Source of the DNA: Paenibacillus soyae
Lineage (GTDB): Bacteria; Bacillota; Bacilli; Paenibacillales; Paenibacillaceae
DNA: 64,000 nt
Reading direction: 5' to 3'
Assembly: GCF_024623455.1 (NCBI RefSeq)
Contig: NZ_JANIPJ010000005.1
Coordinates: forward strand, 62,001-126,000
The notes under the pieces were generated by a model. That model had not been told where the DNA came from. It saw only the letters and a list, made by a program, of their open reading frames with translations, and did no database searches. Positions 35,408-44,397 of the stretch are shown piece by piece (the stretch's first letter is position 1; each line of letters begins with the position of its first letter). A program made the translations under genes and the position numbers.

Positions 35408-36706
35408 ATGGAAACCTTGTTTAAGCTCAAAGAACGGAACACCTCGGTCGGCACGGAGCTGCTGGCCGGCATCACGACCTTCTTCACGATGGTGTATATC
35501 GTCATCGTTAACCCCGGCATTCTCAGCCAAGCGGGCATGGACTTCCACGGCGTGTTCGTGGCGACGGTGCTGGCGAGCATCATCGGCACGCTTATTATGG
35601 GACTGGCTTCGAATTACCCGATCGCGATTGCGCCCGGCATGGGGTTGAACGCGTATTTCGCATTCAGCGTCGTCGCAGGCGAGGGACTCTCCTGGCAGAC
35701 CGCGCTCGGCGCGGTGTTCGTGGCGGGCGTCCTCTTCATTCTGCTGTCGCTGACGTCGTTCCGCTACATGCTGCTCGACGCGATTCCTTCCAGCCTGAAG
35801 CACGCCATTACGGTCGGCATCGGCTTGTTCATTACGTTCATCGGCTTGCAAAATTCGAAAATGATCGTCGCTTCCCCGTCGACGCTGCTCACGATCGGCG
35901 ATCTATCGGCGCCTATGACGCTGCTGACGATTATCGGTCTCGTTATTACGCTGATCCTGATGTCCTACCGGGTCAAAGGGTACTTGTTCATCGGGATGAT
36001 CATTACGGCGATTATCGCTTATTTTATGGGGTTAATGGAAATGCCGGAGCAGATCGTGGCGCTGCCTAGCGGACTAGGCGCGACGGCGATGCAGATGGAT
36101 ATCGGCGGCGTGTTCACGCACGGCCTGTATGCGGTGATCTTCACATTCCTTCTCATCACGCTGTTCGATACGACGGGCACGATGCTCGGCGTGGCGGAGC
36201 AGGCGGGGCTCGTGAAGGATGGCAAGTTCCCTCGTTCGCGCGGCGCGCTGCTGGCGGACGCGATCGGCACAACGGCAGGCGCGGCGCTCGGGACAAGCCC
36301 GACTTCGGCTTACATCGAGTCCAGCGCGGGCGTAGCGGTCGGCGGCAGAACGGGCCTCACCGCGGTGGCAGTCAGCGCGCTGCTCGGCCTGACGCTCTTT
36401 TTCTCGCCGGTCGTGTCGGTGCTCGCATCGATCCCGGCCATTACGGCTCCGTCGCTGATCATCGTCGGCTTCCTGATGATCAGCGTCGTGTCGAAGATCG
36501 ACTGGAGCGACTTCGACGTCGTGTTCCCGGCGTTCCTGATCATCGTCTTGATGCCGCTGACGTATAGCATTGCGACCGGTATTGGCGTTGGCTTCATCGC
36601 GTACCCGATCCTGAAAGCGGTTCGCGGCAAGTGGCGCGACGTTCATCCGATCTTCTATTTGTTCGCGGTGCTGTTCTTCATCCAGCTTGCGTTCTTCGGG
36701 CATTGA
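35408..36706 (+). CDS. pbuG: NCS2 (AzgA-type) hypoxanthine/guanine permease
   Basis: 432 residues with about 12-13 transmembrane segments. GITTFFTMVYIVIVNPGIL and APGMGLNAYF near the N-terminus and FDTTGTMLGV plus ALGTSPTSAYIESSAGVAVG in the middle are hallmarks of AzgA/PbuG-type purine importers. A guanine-class riboswitch upstream supports this substrate. The ATG is preceded by GGTGGAGG at 12-base spacing. PbuG or PbuO cannot be told apart here. Confidence 0.88.
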   Translation: METLFKLKERNTSVGTELLAGITTFFTMVYIVIVNPGILSQAGMDFHGVFVATVLASIIGTLIMGLASNYPIAIAPGMGLNAYFAFSVVAGEGLSWQTALGAVFVAGVLFILLSLTSFRYMLLDAIPSSLKHAITVGIGLFITFIGLQNSKMIVASPSTLLTIGDLSAPMTLLTIIGLVITLILMSYRVKGYLFIGMIITAIIAYFMGLMEMPEQIVALPSGLGATAMQMDIGGVFTHGLYAVIFTFLLITLFDTTGTMLGVAEQAGLVKDGKFPRSRGALLADAIGTTAGAALGTSPTSAYIESSAGVAVGGRTGLTAVAVSALLGLTLFFSPVVSVLASIPAITAPSLIIVGFLMISVVSKIDWSDFDVVFPAFLIIVLMPLTYSIATGIGVGFIAYPILKAVRGKWRDVHPIFYLFAVLFFIQLAFFGH

Positions 36707-36717
36707 TGAATGATTAC

Positions 36718-36754
36718 GAGAAAGGAAGCTGCGTGATGCAGCTTCCTTTCTCGT
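36718..36754. terminator. Bidirectional terminator between convergent genes
   Basis: Perfect 15-bp stem from GAGAAAGGAAGCTGC to its complement with loop GTGAT, located between the permease and the old-yellow enzyme. Confidence 0.85.
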
Positions 36755-36763
36755 CGGAGACCG

Positions 36764-37855
36764 TCATTCGACGGTCTCTTCTTCTCTCAACGTCGCGATC
36801 GGATGCAAAAAACGGTGATCGAAGGCATTCAACGCTTCGCCTGATTTCACTTTTTTCACCCAATCGGGATTAACCAAGGCACTGGTCCCGATTGCAACCA
36901 GATCGGCGTCGCCTTTTGCGAGCAAGGCCGCCGCCTGTTCCGGCTCGCCCAGCTTGCCGTTGGCGATGACGGGAAGCCCGCTGTAACGTCTGGCCAGCTC
37001 GGCAAGTGTCGGGCCGCCTTCCCCGAATGCCGGAGCGAAGGCTTTATATTCGGTGGTATGGATATAGTGGGGGGACGCCGCTCTTAACCGTTCGAAAATG
37101 ATCTTGGCATCGGTTTCGCCGTCAGCCCATTTGTGATGGAAATCGTTCACCTTCCCTTGCGAGATGCGAACGCCAACCAAGTAATCCGGGCCTACGGCAG
37201 CGCGAATCGCTTCCAGCACCTCCGCGACGAACCGGATTCGCGACTCCGTCGAACCGCCGTATTCATCCGTTCTGCGGTTCGTATAGTCCGTGATGAATTG
37301 ATCCAGAAGGTAGCCGTTTGCCGCATGAACTTCCACACCGTCAAAACCGATCTGTTTCGCGCGGATAGCGGCTTGCGCGAAGCTTTCCGCCACCGCCCGG
37401 ATGTCCTCCCGAGTCATTTCCCTCGGAATGGCGAACTCTCCGCTCCCGCCGTGGTCTTCCAGCATCGTTCCGACCGGTCTCACCGCCGATGGAGCGATAG
37501 GCGTGAAGCCGTCGTGCTGAACGAGCGCTCCCGCATGCATCAACTGCGCGACAATCCTGCTCCCTCCTTGCTGAACGGCTTGAACGATTGGCCGCCATGA
37601 GTCGGCCTGCCGATCGTTGGCTATGCCGGGCTGATTCTCGTAGCTCCGGCTGTTCGCCAGATCCGGATAAATCCCTTCCGTGATGATGAGGCCGAAACCG
37701 CCCTTCGCAAAGCGGGAGTAGTAGCGGGCCATACGGTCGTTCGCTTCGCCGGACGGTTCCGCGCTGGTTCGAGTCATCGGCGACAGCACCACCCGGTTCG
37801 GCAAGGTTAATGAGCCTAATTGAAATTTTGTGAAAAGATGGGGACTGCTTTTCAT
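36764..37855 (-). CDS. Old yellow enzyme family NADH:flavin oxidoreductase
   Basis: 363 residues. An FMN-binding TIM barrel: LFTKFQLGSLTLPNRVVLSP and MTR near the start, QLMHAG (~102), VEVHAANGYLLDQF with the H-N pair (~178), and IANGKLG (~297). It reduces activated C=C bonds of electrophilic compounds such as enones or nitro compounds. AGGAGG 9 bases before the ATG. A LysR gene is divergently encoded and probably controls it. Confidence 0.92.
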   Translation of the reverse strand: MKSSPHLFTKFQLGSLTLPNRVVLSPMTRTSAEPSGEANDRMARYYSRFAKGGFGLIITEGIYPDLANSRSYENQPGIANDRQADSWRPIVQAVQQGGSRIVAQLMHAGALVQHDGFTPIAPSAVRPVGTMLEDHGGSGEFAIPREMTREDIRAVAESFAQAAIRAKQIGFDGVEVHAANGYLLDQFITDYTNRRTDEYGGSTESRIRFVAEVLEAIRAAVGPDYLVGVRISQGKVNDFHHKWADGETDAKIIFERLRAASPHYIHTTEYKAFAPAFGEGGPTLAELARRYSGLPVIANGKLGEPEQAAALLAKGDADLVAIGTSALVNPDWVKKVKSGEALNAFDHRFLHPIATLREEETVE

Positions 37856-37968
37856 CTAGAAAACCTCCTTCTAAATTAGAATCGCGGCTTGCCTGCGATT
37901 TTTTTTTGTGTTCTTGTATTGCATTGTAAGTCTGTAATTACATATAGTAAAATGATCAAAAGAGATAA

Positions 37969-37991
37969 TGTCATCAAAAATTTTGATGTCA
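37969..37991. promoter_or_regulatory. Candidate LysR operator
   Basis: Near-perfect 11-base inverted repeat TGTCATCAAAA-A-TTTTGATGTCA with one mismatch, 17 bases before the LysR start and ~115 bases from the divergent oxidoreductase start. It fits a LysR-type T-N11-A site. Confidence 0.5.
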
Positions 37992-38008
37992 AAGGCGAGG
38001 GAATTCGG

Positions 38009-38890
38009 GTGGAACTAACCGATTTGAGAGTGATGTTGGCCATTATGAAGGAAGGTAACATTACCCGGGCGGCGGAGAAGCTGGGTTATGTCCAATCGAA
38101 TATCACGACGAGGGTTCGCAAGCTGGAGCAGGAGCTCGGCGTGCAGCTTTTCCACAGGAACACGAAGGGAGTCGTTCCTACGGAGAAAGGGCTTCTATTC
38201 AGTCAGTACGCCTCCAAAATATTGCATATGGTCGAGGATGCCGCCCTGGCTGTCAAAGAGCCGGATCAACCGTGCGGGCCGCTTGCCATCGGCGTTGTGG
38301 AGACCATCGCATCGTCGGCGGCATTTATTAGAGCGCTAAGCGATTTTCAAAGCAAATACCCGGAGGTTTCATTATCGCTTGTGACCGGCACTTCGCCGCA
38401 AAATTACGCCAAGGTACAAAACCGCGAGTTGGACGGCGCTTTCTGCACAGGAGAATACGACCTGTCTCAGGTGCAAGTCGCCTATGAGATCCAGGAAGAA
38501 GTATTCCTGTTTCAAGGCGGACAAGACCCGGGTTCTTCCGCTCCCGATGTAGCGAAGGCGTCGTGGATTGTGTTTCCCAAAGGGTGTCCTTTGCGCGCTT
38601 CCATTGAAAACTGGGTTCAAACCAAGGGAGCGGCTTCCATGAACATGATTGAGGTGAGTACGCTGGATACGATGCTGAATTGCGTACGTTCCGGAATCGG
38701 TTACGCGCTTCTGACCGAGTCGGTCGTGACCGCGGACGATCGGCGTCTTCGTGTCCACTCGGTACCGCAGCCATATCGCTTCGTGACGACGCGTCTTATT
38801 TCCCGGAAGGAGCAATTCCGCAGCAAAGCGTTCTCGGCCTTCGCGAAATGCGTGGAGTCAGCGGGAAAAGCTTCGGCACTGGAATCCTAA
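38009..38890 (+). CDS. LysR-family transcriptional regulator
   Basis: 293 residues. The N-terminal HTH (NITRAAEKLGYVQSNITTRV, ~16-35) precedes the substrate-binding domain (GPLAIGVVETIASSAAFI onward). The GTG at 38009 with GCGAGGG 7 bases upstream gives the usual LysR length; in-frame starts farther upstream (for example an ATG at 37952) would put the palindrome inside the gene. Divergent to the oxidoreductase, its probable target. Confidence 0.87.
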   Translation: MELTDLRVMLAIMKEGNITRAAEKLGYVQSNITTRVRKLEQELGVQLFHRNTKGVVPTEKGLLFSQYASKILHMVEDAALAVKEPDQPCGPLAIGVVETIASSAAFIRALSDFQSKYPEVSLSLVTGTSPQNYAKVQNRELDGAFCTGEYDLSQVQVAYEIQEEVFLFQGGQDPGSSAPDVAKASWIVFPKGCPLRASIENWVQTKGAASMNMIEVSTLDTMLNCVRSGIGYALLTESVVTADDRRLRVHSVPQPYRFVTTRLISRKEQFRSKAFSAFAKCVESAGKASALES

Positions 38891-38929
38891 CTGACAGACA
38901 TATTCACAAACTAAATATATCATGATATA

Positions 38930-38942
38930 TTAGTATACAAAT
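38930..38942. promoter_or_regulatory. GTATAC operator in the mannan-regulator promoter
   Basis: TTAGTATACAAAT, 33 bases before the GntR-LacI gene. The same GTATAC core recurs twice in the promoter of the mannan operon at 40553 and 40582. A neighbouring perfect palindrome ATATATCATGATATAT (38915-38930) overlaps the likely promoter. Confidence 0.55.
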
Positions 38943-38974
38943 AGATATGGCTATTGGATGAGGAGGATTACCGG

Positions 38975-40144
38975 ATGCCGAACGATTCGACGTCGAAGCC
39001 GATGTACGAGCAAATATTCGAGGCGCTGCGCGACCAGATCAGGGAAGGCAAATACGCCGTGGGGGAGCGCGTCCCATCGGAGAAGGAGCTCGGAGACGAG
39101 TTTCAGGTGAGCCGGATTACGAGCAAGAAAGCGCTGGAGCTGCTGGCGATGGACGGGTATATCGTTCGGCAGCCCGGCAGGGGATCGTTTGTCGCCGAGC
39201 CCGGACGCCAGGGCTCATCGGTAAGCGGTTCAACATCGAGCCAGCCGAAGCAGCGGAGAGCGGCCGCGGCGGGCAGGAGGCTCATCGGCCTCATCATGAC
39301 CGATTTCGGCGACGCGTACGGCAACGGGCTGGTCTACGGGATGGAGCAGGCGTCCCGCGACCACGACTCGTACCTCGTCCTGCGCCGGTCGTTCGGCATT
39401 CCGGCGAACGAAGAGGAAGCGATCAAAGGCTTGCTGGAGCTGGGCGTGGACGGACTGATCATTTTGCCGGCGCAGGGGGAATACTTCAACGCGGAAATAC
39501 TGAAGCTGGTCATCAGCCAGTTCCCGTTCGTGCTCGTCGACCGGCATTTGAAGGGCTTGTCCGCGGGCTCCATCAGCACGGACAATGTGACCGGCGCGGC
39601 CAAAGGGACGAACCATCTGTTCGAGCTCGGCCACCGGCATATCGCGTTCCTGACGCCGCCGCCGATGGATACGACCGCGATCGAGGACCGGATCGAAGGG
39701 TTCATCCAGGCGCATGCGGAGCGGGGCGTCGTCGTGGACCGCGACATTTGGATCACGGACATTACGTCCACGCTGCCTACCGCGTACGTCGAGGAGAACA
39801 AGCGGAAGGACATCGAGAAGATCAAGGCACATCTGCAGAAATATCCGCATATTACGGCGCTGTTCGCGACCGAATACAATATTGCTCTGCTCGCGTCGGA
39901 GGCGGCCAAGGAGCTGGGGCTTGCGGTGCCGGACGATCTATCGATCATCTGCTTCGACAGCCCGTATCGGAACGGCGTGCAGCCGTATACCCATCTGAGG
40001 CAAAATGAAGAGGAGATGGGAAGGCTCGCCTTCGAACACGTGCTGAGGCTCCGCGACGGAGAGCAGCTGCCAAACCGCGTCCTGCTGGACGCGGAGCTGA
40101 TCATCGGCAGCTCGACGGGAGCGGCGAAGGCTCGCACGACTTAA
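38975..40144 (+). CDS. GntR-LacI hybrid sugar-responsive regulator (AraR-like)
   Basis: 389 residues. A GntR winged helix (GERVPSEKELGDEFQVSRIT, ~27-46) is joined by a Ser/Gln/Arg linker to a LacI-type periplasmic-binding-like domain (RLIGLIMTDFGDAYGNGLVY onward). This is the AraR architecture: DNA binding relieved by a sugar. Its position ahead of the mannan genes and shared GTATAC sites suggest that it represses them until a manno-oligosaccharide or mannose derivative binds. AGGAGG 8 bases before the ATG. Confidence 0.9.
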   Translation: MPNDSTSKPMYEQIFEALRDQIREGKYAVGERVPSEKELGDEFQVSRITSKKALELLAMDGYIVRQPGRGSFVAEPGRQGSSVSGSTSSQPKQRRAAAAGRRLIGLIMTDFGDAYGNGLVYGMEQASRDHDSYLVLRRSFGIPANEEEAIKGLLELGVDGLIILPAQGEYFNAEILKLVISQFPFVLVDRHLKGLSAGSISTDNVTGAAKGTNHLFELGHRHIAFLTPPPMDTTAIEDRIEGFIQAHAERGVVVDRDIWITDITSTLPTAYVEENKRKDIEKIKAHLQKYPHITALFATEYNIALLASEAAKELGLAVPDDLSIICFDSPYRNGVQPYTHLRQNEEEMGRLAFEHVLRLRDGEQLPNRVLLDAELIIGSSTGAAKARTT

Positions 40145-40184
40145 GCGTGGCAGGCGGGCATATGCGCATGATGAGCATAGGAGG

Positions 40185-40217
40185 AACGATGGCGATTAGG
40201 CCATCGTTTCTTTTTTT
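40185..40217 (+). terminator. Rho-independent terminator of the regulator gene
   Basis: Stem AACGATGGC / GCCATCGTT, loop GATTAG, tail TCTTTTTTT. Confidence 0.9.
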
Positions 40218-40256
40218 AGTTGGGGCCAGCGGCGCGGTGCGGGTGCGGGGGAGCTC

Positions 40257-40550
40257 TAACGACACGATTAATCGTTAACGCATCAGCGGAGGCGGTTGGA
40301 GGAGCGATAACGATCCAATATGTCGCTACTGATAGGAGAAGCGGGGTGTGAGCGATCATAACGACACGCCTGATCGTTAATGCAGCAGCAGAGGCAGTGG
40401 AATGTGCTGCAGCGATCAGTAATGTCGTTACGGGTGCGAGAAACACAATGCGAGGAGCCACAACCACACGACGGATCGTTAACGCACGCATCGGCGGAGG
40501 CCGCGGGTACGTACGCTAACGATCCACCTCACGCGAAATATGTCGCATAA
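40257..40550 (+). repeat. 51-bp repeat cluster 1 (degenerate, about six units)
   Basis: Units start with TAAC at 40257, 40308 and 40359 (exact 51-base steps) and, more diverged, near 40420, 40463 and 40517. Odd units carry TAACGA-N9-TCGTTA; even units carry TAACGAT followed by ATGTCGCTA. The same alternation occurs at 59.5 kb. Open reading frames through it are a by-product of the 17-codon period. Confidence 0.75.
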
Positions 40551-40552
40551 TA

Positions 40553-40587
40553 GTATACCAATTAAAACAAAGGACATATTGGTATAC
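40553..40587. promoter_or_regulatory. Paired GTATAC operators of the mannan operon
   Basis: GTATACCAA at 40553-40561 and TTGGTATAC at 40579-40587 form an inverted pair of two GTATAC cores 29 bases apart, upstream of the -35 box. The core is shared with the regulator promoter. Confidence 0.6.
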
Positions 40588-40607
40588 GTATGACTCAAAT
40601 ATTTATA

Positions 40608-40636
40608 TTGACATACTAAATAGATGCCAATATAAT
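40608..40636 (+). promoter_or_regulatory. Consensus SigA promoter of the mannan operon
   Basis: TTGACA at 40608-40613 and TATAAT at 40631-40636, spacer exactly 17. A perfect consensus promoter implies that expression is set mainly by repressors. Confidence 0.9.
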
Positions 40637-40642
40637 CAAAAA

Positions 40643-40659
40643 TGTAAGCGGTTAACCGC
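40643..40659. promoter_or_regulatory. cre-like site / palindrome at the transcription start
   Basis: TGTAAGCGGTTAAC matches the CcpA cre consensus at 12 of 14 positions and overlaps a perfect palindrome GCGGTTAACCGC (40648-40659) at about +1 to +16. It suggests carbon catabolite repression or a second repressor. Confidence 0.55.
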
Positions 40660-40707
40660 AAGAATACGATCGATCGCAAACACGGTTTACGAGAGGGAGG
40701 TAGCGGC

Positions 40708-42006
40708 TTGAAGCAAACGTCTCCGCAAACGCCATTTTCGATCCAGTCCATAATTGAGCAGATTACCGAGAAATGGGGCCACGGCAGCAAAATCGGGGGC
40801 ATGTTCGAAAAATGTTATATCAATACGTTACAGACGACGATCCGGAGGAAGGAGGACGGCACGACCTTCGTCATCACGGGCGACATTCCCGCGATGTGGC
40901 TCCGGGATTCCGCGGCGCAGGTGAGACCGTATCTGGTGCCGGCCGCGACGGACAACGACCTGGCCGACATGATCGCCGGAGTCGTGCAGCGGCAGCTGGA
41001 ATGCATCTTGATCGATCCGTACGCGAACGCGTTCAACGAGACGCCGAGCGGTAAGGGCCATCACGAAGATTTGACCGAGATGAGTCCGTGGCTGTGGGAG
41101 CGGAAATACGAGATCGACTCGCTCTGCTATCCGATTCAGCTCAGCTATCTGCTGTGGCGGAATACGGGGAGGACGCAGCAGTTCAACGAGACGTTCCGGG
41201 AGGCCGTCCAAGCGATTCTGAAGCTGTGGCGCACCGAGCAGCATCACGAGACGAAGTCGCCTTACACATTCGAGCGACGGAACTGCCCGCCGACGGATAC
41301 GCTGACCCGGGAGGGGAAAGGCAGCCTAACCGGCTACACGGGCATGACTTGGTCCGGCTTCCGGCCGAGCGACGATGCCTGCACGTACGGCTACTTAATA
41401 CCGGCGAATATGTTCGCCGTCGTCGTGCTCGGCTACCTCGCGCAAATCGCGGAAGAGGTGCTCCTCGACGACGAGCTCCAACAAGAAGCGATCAAGCTTC
41501 GCGACGAGATCGAACAGGGCATCGAGCAACACGGCATCGTCGACCATCCGAAGTACGGCCGGATGTACGCGTACGAGACCGACGGCCTCCGCAACCACAA
41601 CCTGATGGACGACGCGAATGTGCCGAGCTTGCTCGCGGCCCCTTATCTGGGCTACAAAAACGCGGACGACCCGGTGTACCTCAATACGAGACGCTTCGTG
41701 TTGAGCGAAGACAACCCGTACTTCTACCGGGGAGAGGCCGCGGAAGGAATCGGCAGTCCCCATACGCCGGAGCGATACATTTGGCCGATCGCGCTGGCCA
41801 TACAAGGACTAACGGTGAACGACCAGGAGGAGAAGGCGCGGCTGCTGGAGCTGCTTGCCCGCACGGACGCCGGGACCGGCTTCATGCACGAAGGCTTCCA
41901 TGTGGATGATCCCGCCGAGTACACAAGGCCGTGGTTCTCCTGGGCCAACATGATGTTCAGCGAGCTGGCGATGGATCATGCCGGCCTGCGCGTCAAGAAA
42001 CAGTAA
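40708..42006 (+). CDS. GH125 exo-alpha-1,6-mannosidase
   Basis: 432 residues. [19 protein letters not shown] (~56-74), [20 protein letters not shown] and [13 protein letters not shown] are typical of GH125, enzymes that release mannose from the non-reducing end of alpha-1,6-linked mannan. No signal peptide, so it acts in the cytosol on imported oligosaccharides. The start is a TTG with GGAGG 7 bases upstream. First gene of the operon; 78 bases separate it from the substrate-binding protein. Confidence 0.92.
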   Translation: MKQTSPQTPFSIQSIIEQITEKWGHGSKIGGMFEKCYINTLQTTIRRKEDGTTFVITGDIPAMWLRDSAAQVRPYLVPAATDNDLADMIAGVVQRQLECILIDPYANAFNETPSGKGHHEDLTEMSPWLWERKYEIDSLCYPIQLSYLLWRNTGRTQQFNETFREAVQAILKLWRTEQHHETKSPYTFERRNCPPTDTLTREGKGSLTGYTGMTWSGFRPSDDACTYGYLIPANMFAVVVLGYLAQIAEEVLLDDELQQEAIKLRDEIEQGIEQHGIVDHPKYGRMYAYETDGLRNHNLMDDANVPSLLAAPYLGYKNADDPVYLNTRRFVLSEDNPYFYRGEAAEGIGSPHTPERYIWPIALAIQGLTVNDQEEKARLLELLARTDAGTGFMHEGFHVDDPAEYTRPWFSWANMMFSELAMDHAGLRVKKQ

Positions 42007-42040
42007 CAAGCCGGGGAAAGGCCATCGCCAACCGGCGAAT

Positions 42041-42054
42041 ATAAAGCGTTTTCA
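42041..42054. promoter_or_regulatory. cre-like site before the substrate-binding protein
   Basis: ATAAAGCGTTTTCA matches the cre consensus at 12 of 14 positions, 30 bases before the ATG of the binding-protein gene. It could act as a CcpA roadblock within the operon. Confidence 0.5.
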
Positions 42055-42084
42055 TTCGATGAGATGAAAAGGGAGGCAATCGGT

Positions 42085-43401
42085 ATGAAGAGATGGTTAT
42101 CGCTTGTCACGTTAACGGCCATGTTGGTTACGGCAGCTTTCGGGTGCAGCAACGGCAACGGCGGCTCGAACGGCGGGAACGGCGGAAATGGCGGCAGCGG
42201 CGGCTCGGGAGACGGCGGCGGCAAGCCCGTCGAGCTGACGTTCTGGGGCGACTGGGGCGGCGAAGGGCAGAAGCAGTTCGAGACGATGGTGGACGCTTTC
42301 AACAAATCGCAGGACCGCATCCGAGTCAAATACGTGCTGCAGCAGGACATGATTACGAAGTTCCTGACGGCGGCCACCTCCGGAGGCGCTCCGGACATCC
42401 TGTTCTGGGACAGATGGAGAACGTCGCTGTACGCGCCGAAGAACGTGCTGCATCCGCTGGATGAATACATGGCCAAGGACGGCCTCGACAAGAGCGCTTT
42501 TTACGAGGAATCGATCAAGGAGCTCTCCTACAAGGATAAGCTGTACGGTCTGCCGCTGACGGTCGACGCGCGCGCCCTCTTCTACAATAAGAAGCTGCTG
42601 GACGAAGCCGGCGTGACGCCTCCGACGACATGGGCGGAGCTGGAGGAAGCTGCGGTCAAGACGACCAAGTGGAACGGCGACAAGCTGGAGGTGGCGGGCT
42701 TCTCCCTCGGCGACAACGGTCTGTTCAACATGTATCTGCAGCAGGCGGGCGGATCGATGCTGTCGGAGGACGGCCAGAAGACGAACTTCAACACCGAGCA
42801 AGGCAAGTCCGTCTTAAGCTTCTGGAACAAGCTGCTGAACGAAGACAAGGTGTACAAAGTCGGCTTCGAGCAAGGTCTCGGCGAAGGGACGGACGCGTTC
42901 GTCACCGGCAAGCTGGCGATGCATTATACCGGACCATGGATGCTGAGCACCTACAAGAAATACGGCAAAGACCTCGACTTCGGCATCGTGCCTCCTCCGG
43001 CCGGACCGAACGGGGACAAAGGCAGCGTCATGGGCGGCTTCGGCCTCGTCATTCCGGAAGGCGCCAAGCATAAGGAAGAGGCGTGGGAGTTTATCAAGTG
43101 GTGGACGGCGAACAAGGACAACGCGCTGCTCTGGGCCAAAACAAGTCTCAACATGCCGGGTCTCAAAGAAGCGCTCGAGGACCCGTTCTTCAAAGACGAT
43201 CCGTTCTGGCAGCCGTTCATGGAGACGCTGGAGTTCGCGAAGATCCGTCCGGCGCATCCGGGCTACTCCGTCATGGAGAACGACGGCCTCATTCCGAACC
43301 TGCAGCTGTACCAACAAGGGGAGCAGAGCCTCGAGGATACGCTTGCCAAGGCGCAGTCGCAAGGCGACAAGCTGCTGGCGGATAACGCCGAGGTGAAGTA
43401 A
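42085..43401 (+). CDS. ABC sugar transporter substrate-binding lipoprotein
   Basis: 438 residues. A lipoprotein signal with lipobox TAAFGC (Cys ~21) is followed by a Gly/Ser/Asn-rich spacer and a family-1 extracellular binding domain (PVELTFWGDWGGEG, APDILFWDRW, DARALFYNKKLLDEAGV). Likely ligand: manno-oligosaccharides, judged from neighbours. GGAGG 8 bases before the ATG at 42085. A stable hairpin follows before the permeases, which would favour high levels of this protein. Confidence 0.92.
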   Translation: MKRWLSLVTLTAMLVTAAFGCSNGNGGSNGGNGGNGGSGGSGDGGGKPVELTFWGDWGGEGQKQFETMVDAFNKSQDRIRVKYVLQQDMITKFLTAATSGGAPDILFWDRWRTSLYAPKNVLHPLDEYMAKDGLDKSAFYEESIKELSYKDKLYGLPLTVDARALFYNKKLLDEAGVTPPTTWAELEEAAVKTTKWNGDKLEVAGFSLGDNGLFNMYLQQAGGSMLSEDGQKTNFNTEQGKSVLSFWNKLLNEDKVYKVGFEQGLGEGTDAFVTGKLAMHYTGPWMLSTYKKYGKDLDFGIVPPPAGPNGDKGSVMGGFGLVIPEGAKHKEEAWEFIKWWTANKDNALLWAKTSLNMPGLKEALEDPFFKDDPFWQPFMETLEFAKIRPAHPGYSVMENDGLIPNLQLYQQGEQSLEDTLAKAQSQGDKLLADNAEVK

Positions 43402-43437
43402 CGAGCCCAACGGCATACGGCCAAAAATAAACCGAAA

Positions 43438-43467
43438 GCGGCGAGGGGGGATCACCTCCCTCGCTGC
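43438..43467 (+). promoter_or_regulatory. Intra-operon stabilising hairpin
   Basis: Stem GCGGCGAGGG / CCCTCGCTGC (one G-U) without a T run, between the binding-protein and permease genes. It probably protects the upstream mRNA end and limits read-through. Confidence 0.65.
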
Positions 43468-43498
43468 CTTCTCATTAAGCCTCAAGGAGGGATCCCGT

Positions 43499-44386
43499 GT
43501 GGCTTCCATCGGCAAGCTAAACCGCCATCAGGCGAAGATGGCTTATCTGTTCATCACCCCGACGATGCTGCTCTTCCTCGCGTTTACGATCATTCCGGTG
43601 GTGATGGCGCTGTTCCTCAGCTTCACCAATTACGACGTCGTCAGCCGGATGGACTTTGTCGGCATCGATAACTACAAGCGGCTGACAGACGACAGCTTGT
43701 TCTGGCAGACGTTTAAAAACGTGTTCTACTACGCCGTTATTTTCGTGCCGCTCAACATCCTAATATCGCTGCTGCTCGGCATGCTCATGAATTTCAAGCT
43801 TCCCGGCGTCCGCGTGTTCCGCACGATGAATTATTTGCCGACGTTAACGTCCGCCGTTGCCGCAGCTACCGTGTGGATCTGGCTGCTGCATCCCGAGTTC
43901 GGCCTCGTGAACGGCATCCTGAGCTACTTCGGCGTCGTAGGCCCGGCTTGGCTCGCGCAGACGGAGACGGCGATGCTGTCCATCATTCTCGTGACGCTGT
44001 GGCAATCGGTCGGCTCCAACATGATCATCTACATCGCCGGCCTCCAGGGCATCCCGGAATATCTGTACGAATCGGCGAAGCTGGACGGGGCGACCGCCTT
44101 CGACCGGTTCCGCTACATTACATGGCCGCAGCTTCGCCCGACGACGTTCCTCGTGAGCACGATGTCGATCATCGGGGCGCTGCAGCTGTTCGACCAGGCG
44201 TTCGTCCTGACGCAGGGCGGACCGGGCAACGTCACCAAGACGCCGGTCTACCTGATCTACCAGCAGGGCTTCAACCAGCTGCAGATGGGCTACGCGTCCG
44301 CGCAGGCGTTCATCCTGGCCATCGCCATTCTCATCTTCTCGTTCATCAACATGCGCATTAACAAATCGGAAGAGCCGATCGTATAG
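43499..44386 (+). CDS. ABC sugar transporter permease (MalF/UgpA type)
   Basis: 295 residues with six transmembrane segments and the EAA loop (EYLYESAKLDGATAFDRFRY, ~187-206). GTG start with AAGGAGG 8 bases upstream. It forms the membrane channel with the next permease. No ATPase gene is in this operon, so a shared MsmK/MsmX-type ATPase elsewhere must power it. Confidence 0.93.
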   Translation: MASIGKLNRHQAKMAYLFITPTMLLFLAFTIIPVVMALFLSFTNYDVVSRMDFVGIDNYKRLTDDSLFWQTFKNVFYYAVIFVPLNILISLLLGMLMNFKLPGVRVFRTMNYLPTLTSAVAAATVWIWLLHPEFGLVNGILSYFGVVGPAWLAQTETAMLSIILVTLWQSVGSNMIIYIAGLQGIPEYLYESAKLDGATAFDRFRYITWPQLRPTTFLVSTMSIIGALQLFDQAFVLTQGGPGNVTKTPVYLIYQQGFNQLQMGYASAQAFILAIAILIFSFINMRINKSEEPIV

Positions 44387-44397
44387 GAGGGGACGGT

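Noticed and set aside
40216..40491. Minus-strand 91-codon frame with repeated ALTIRRVV
   Set aside because: By-product of the 51-base repeat cluster; it overlaps the terminator of the regulator gene and lacks a ribosome binding site.
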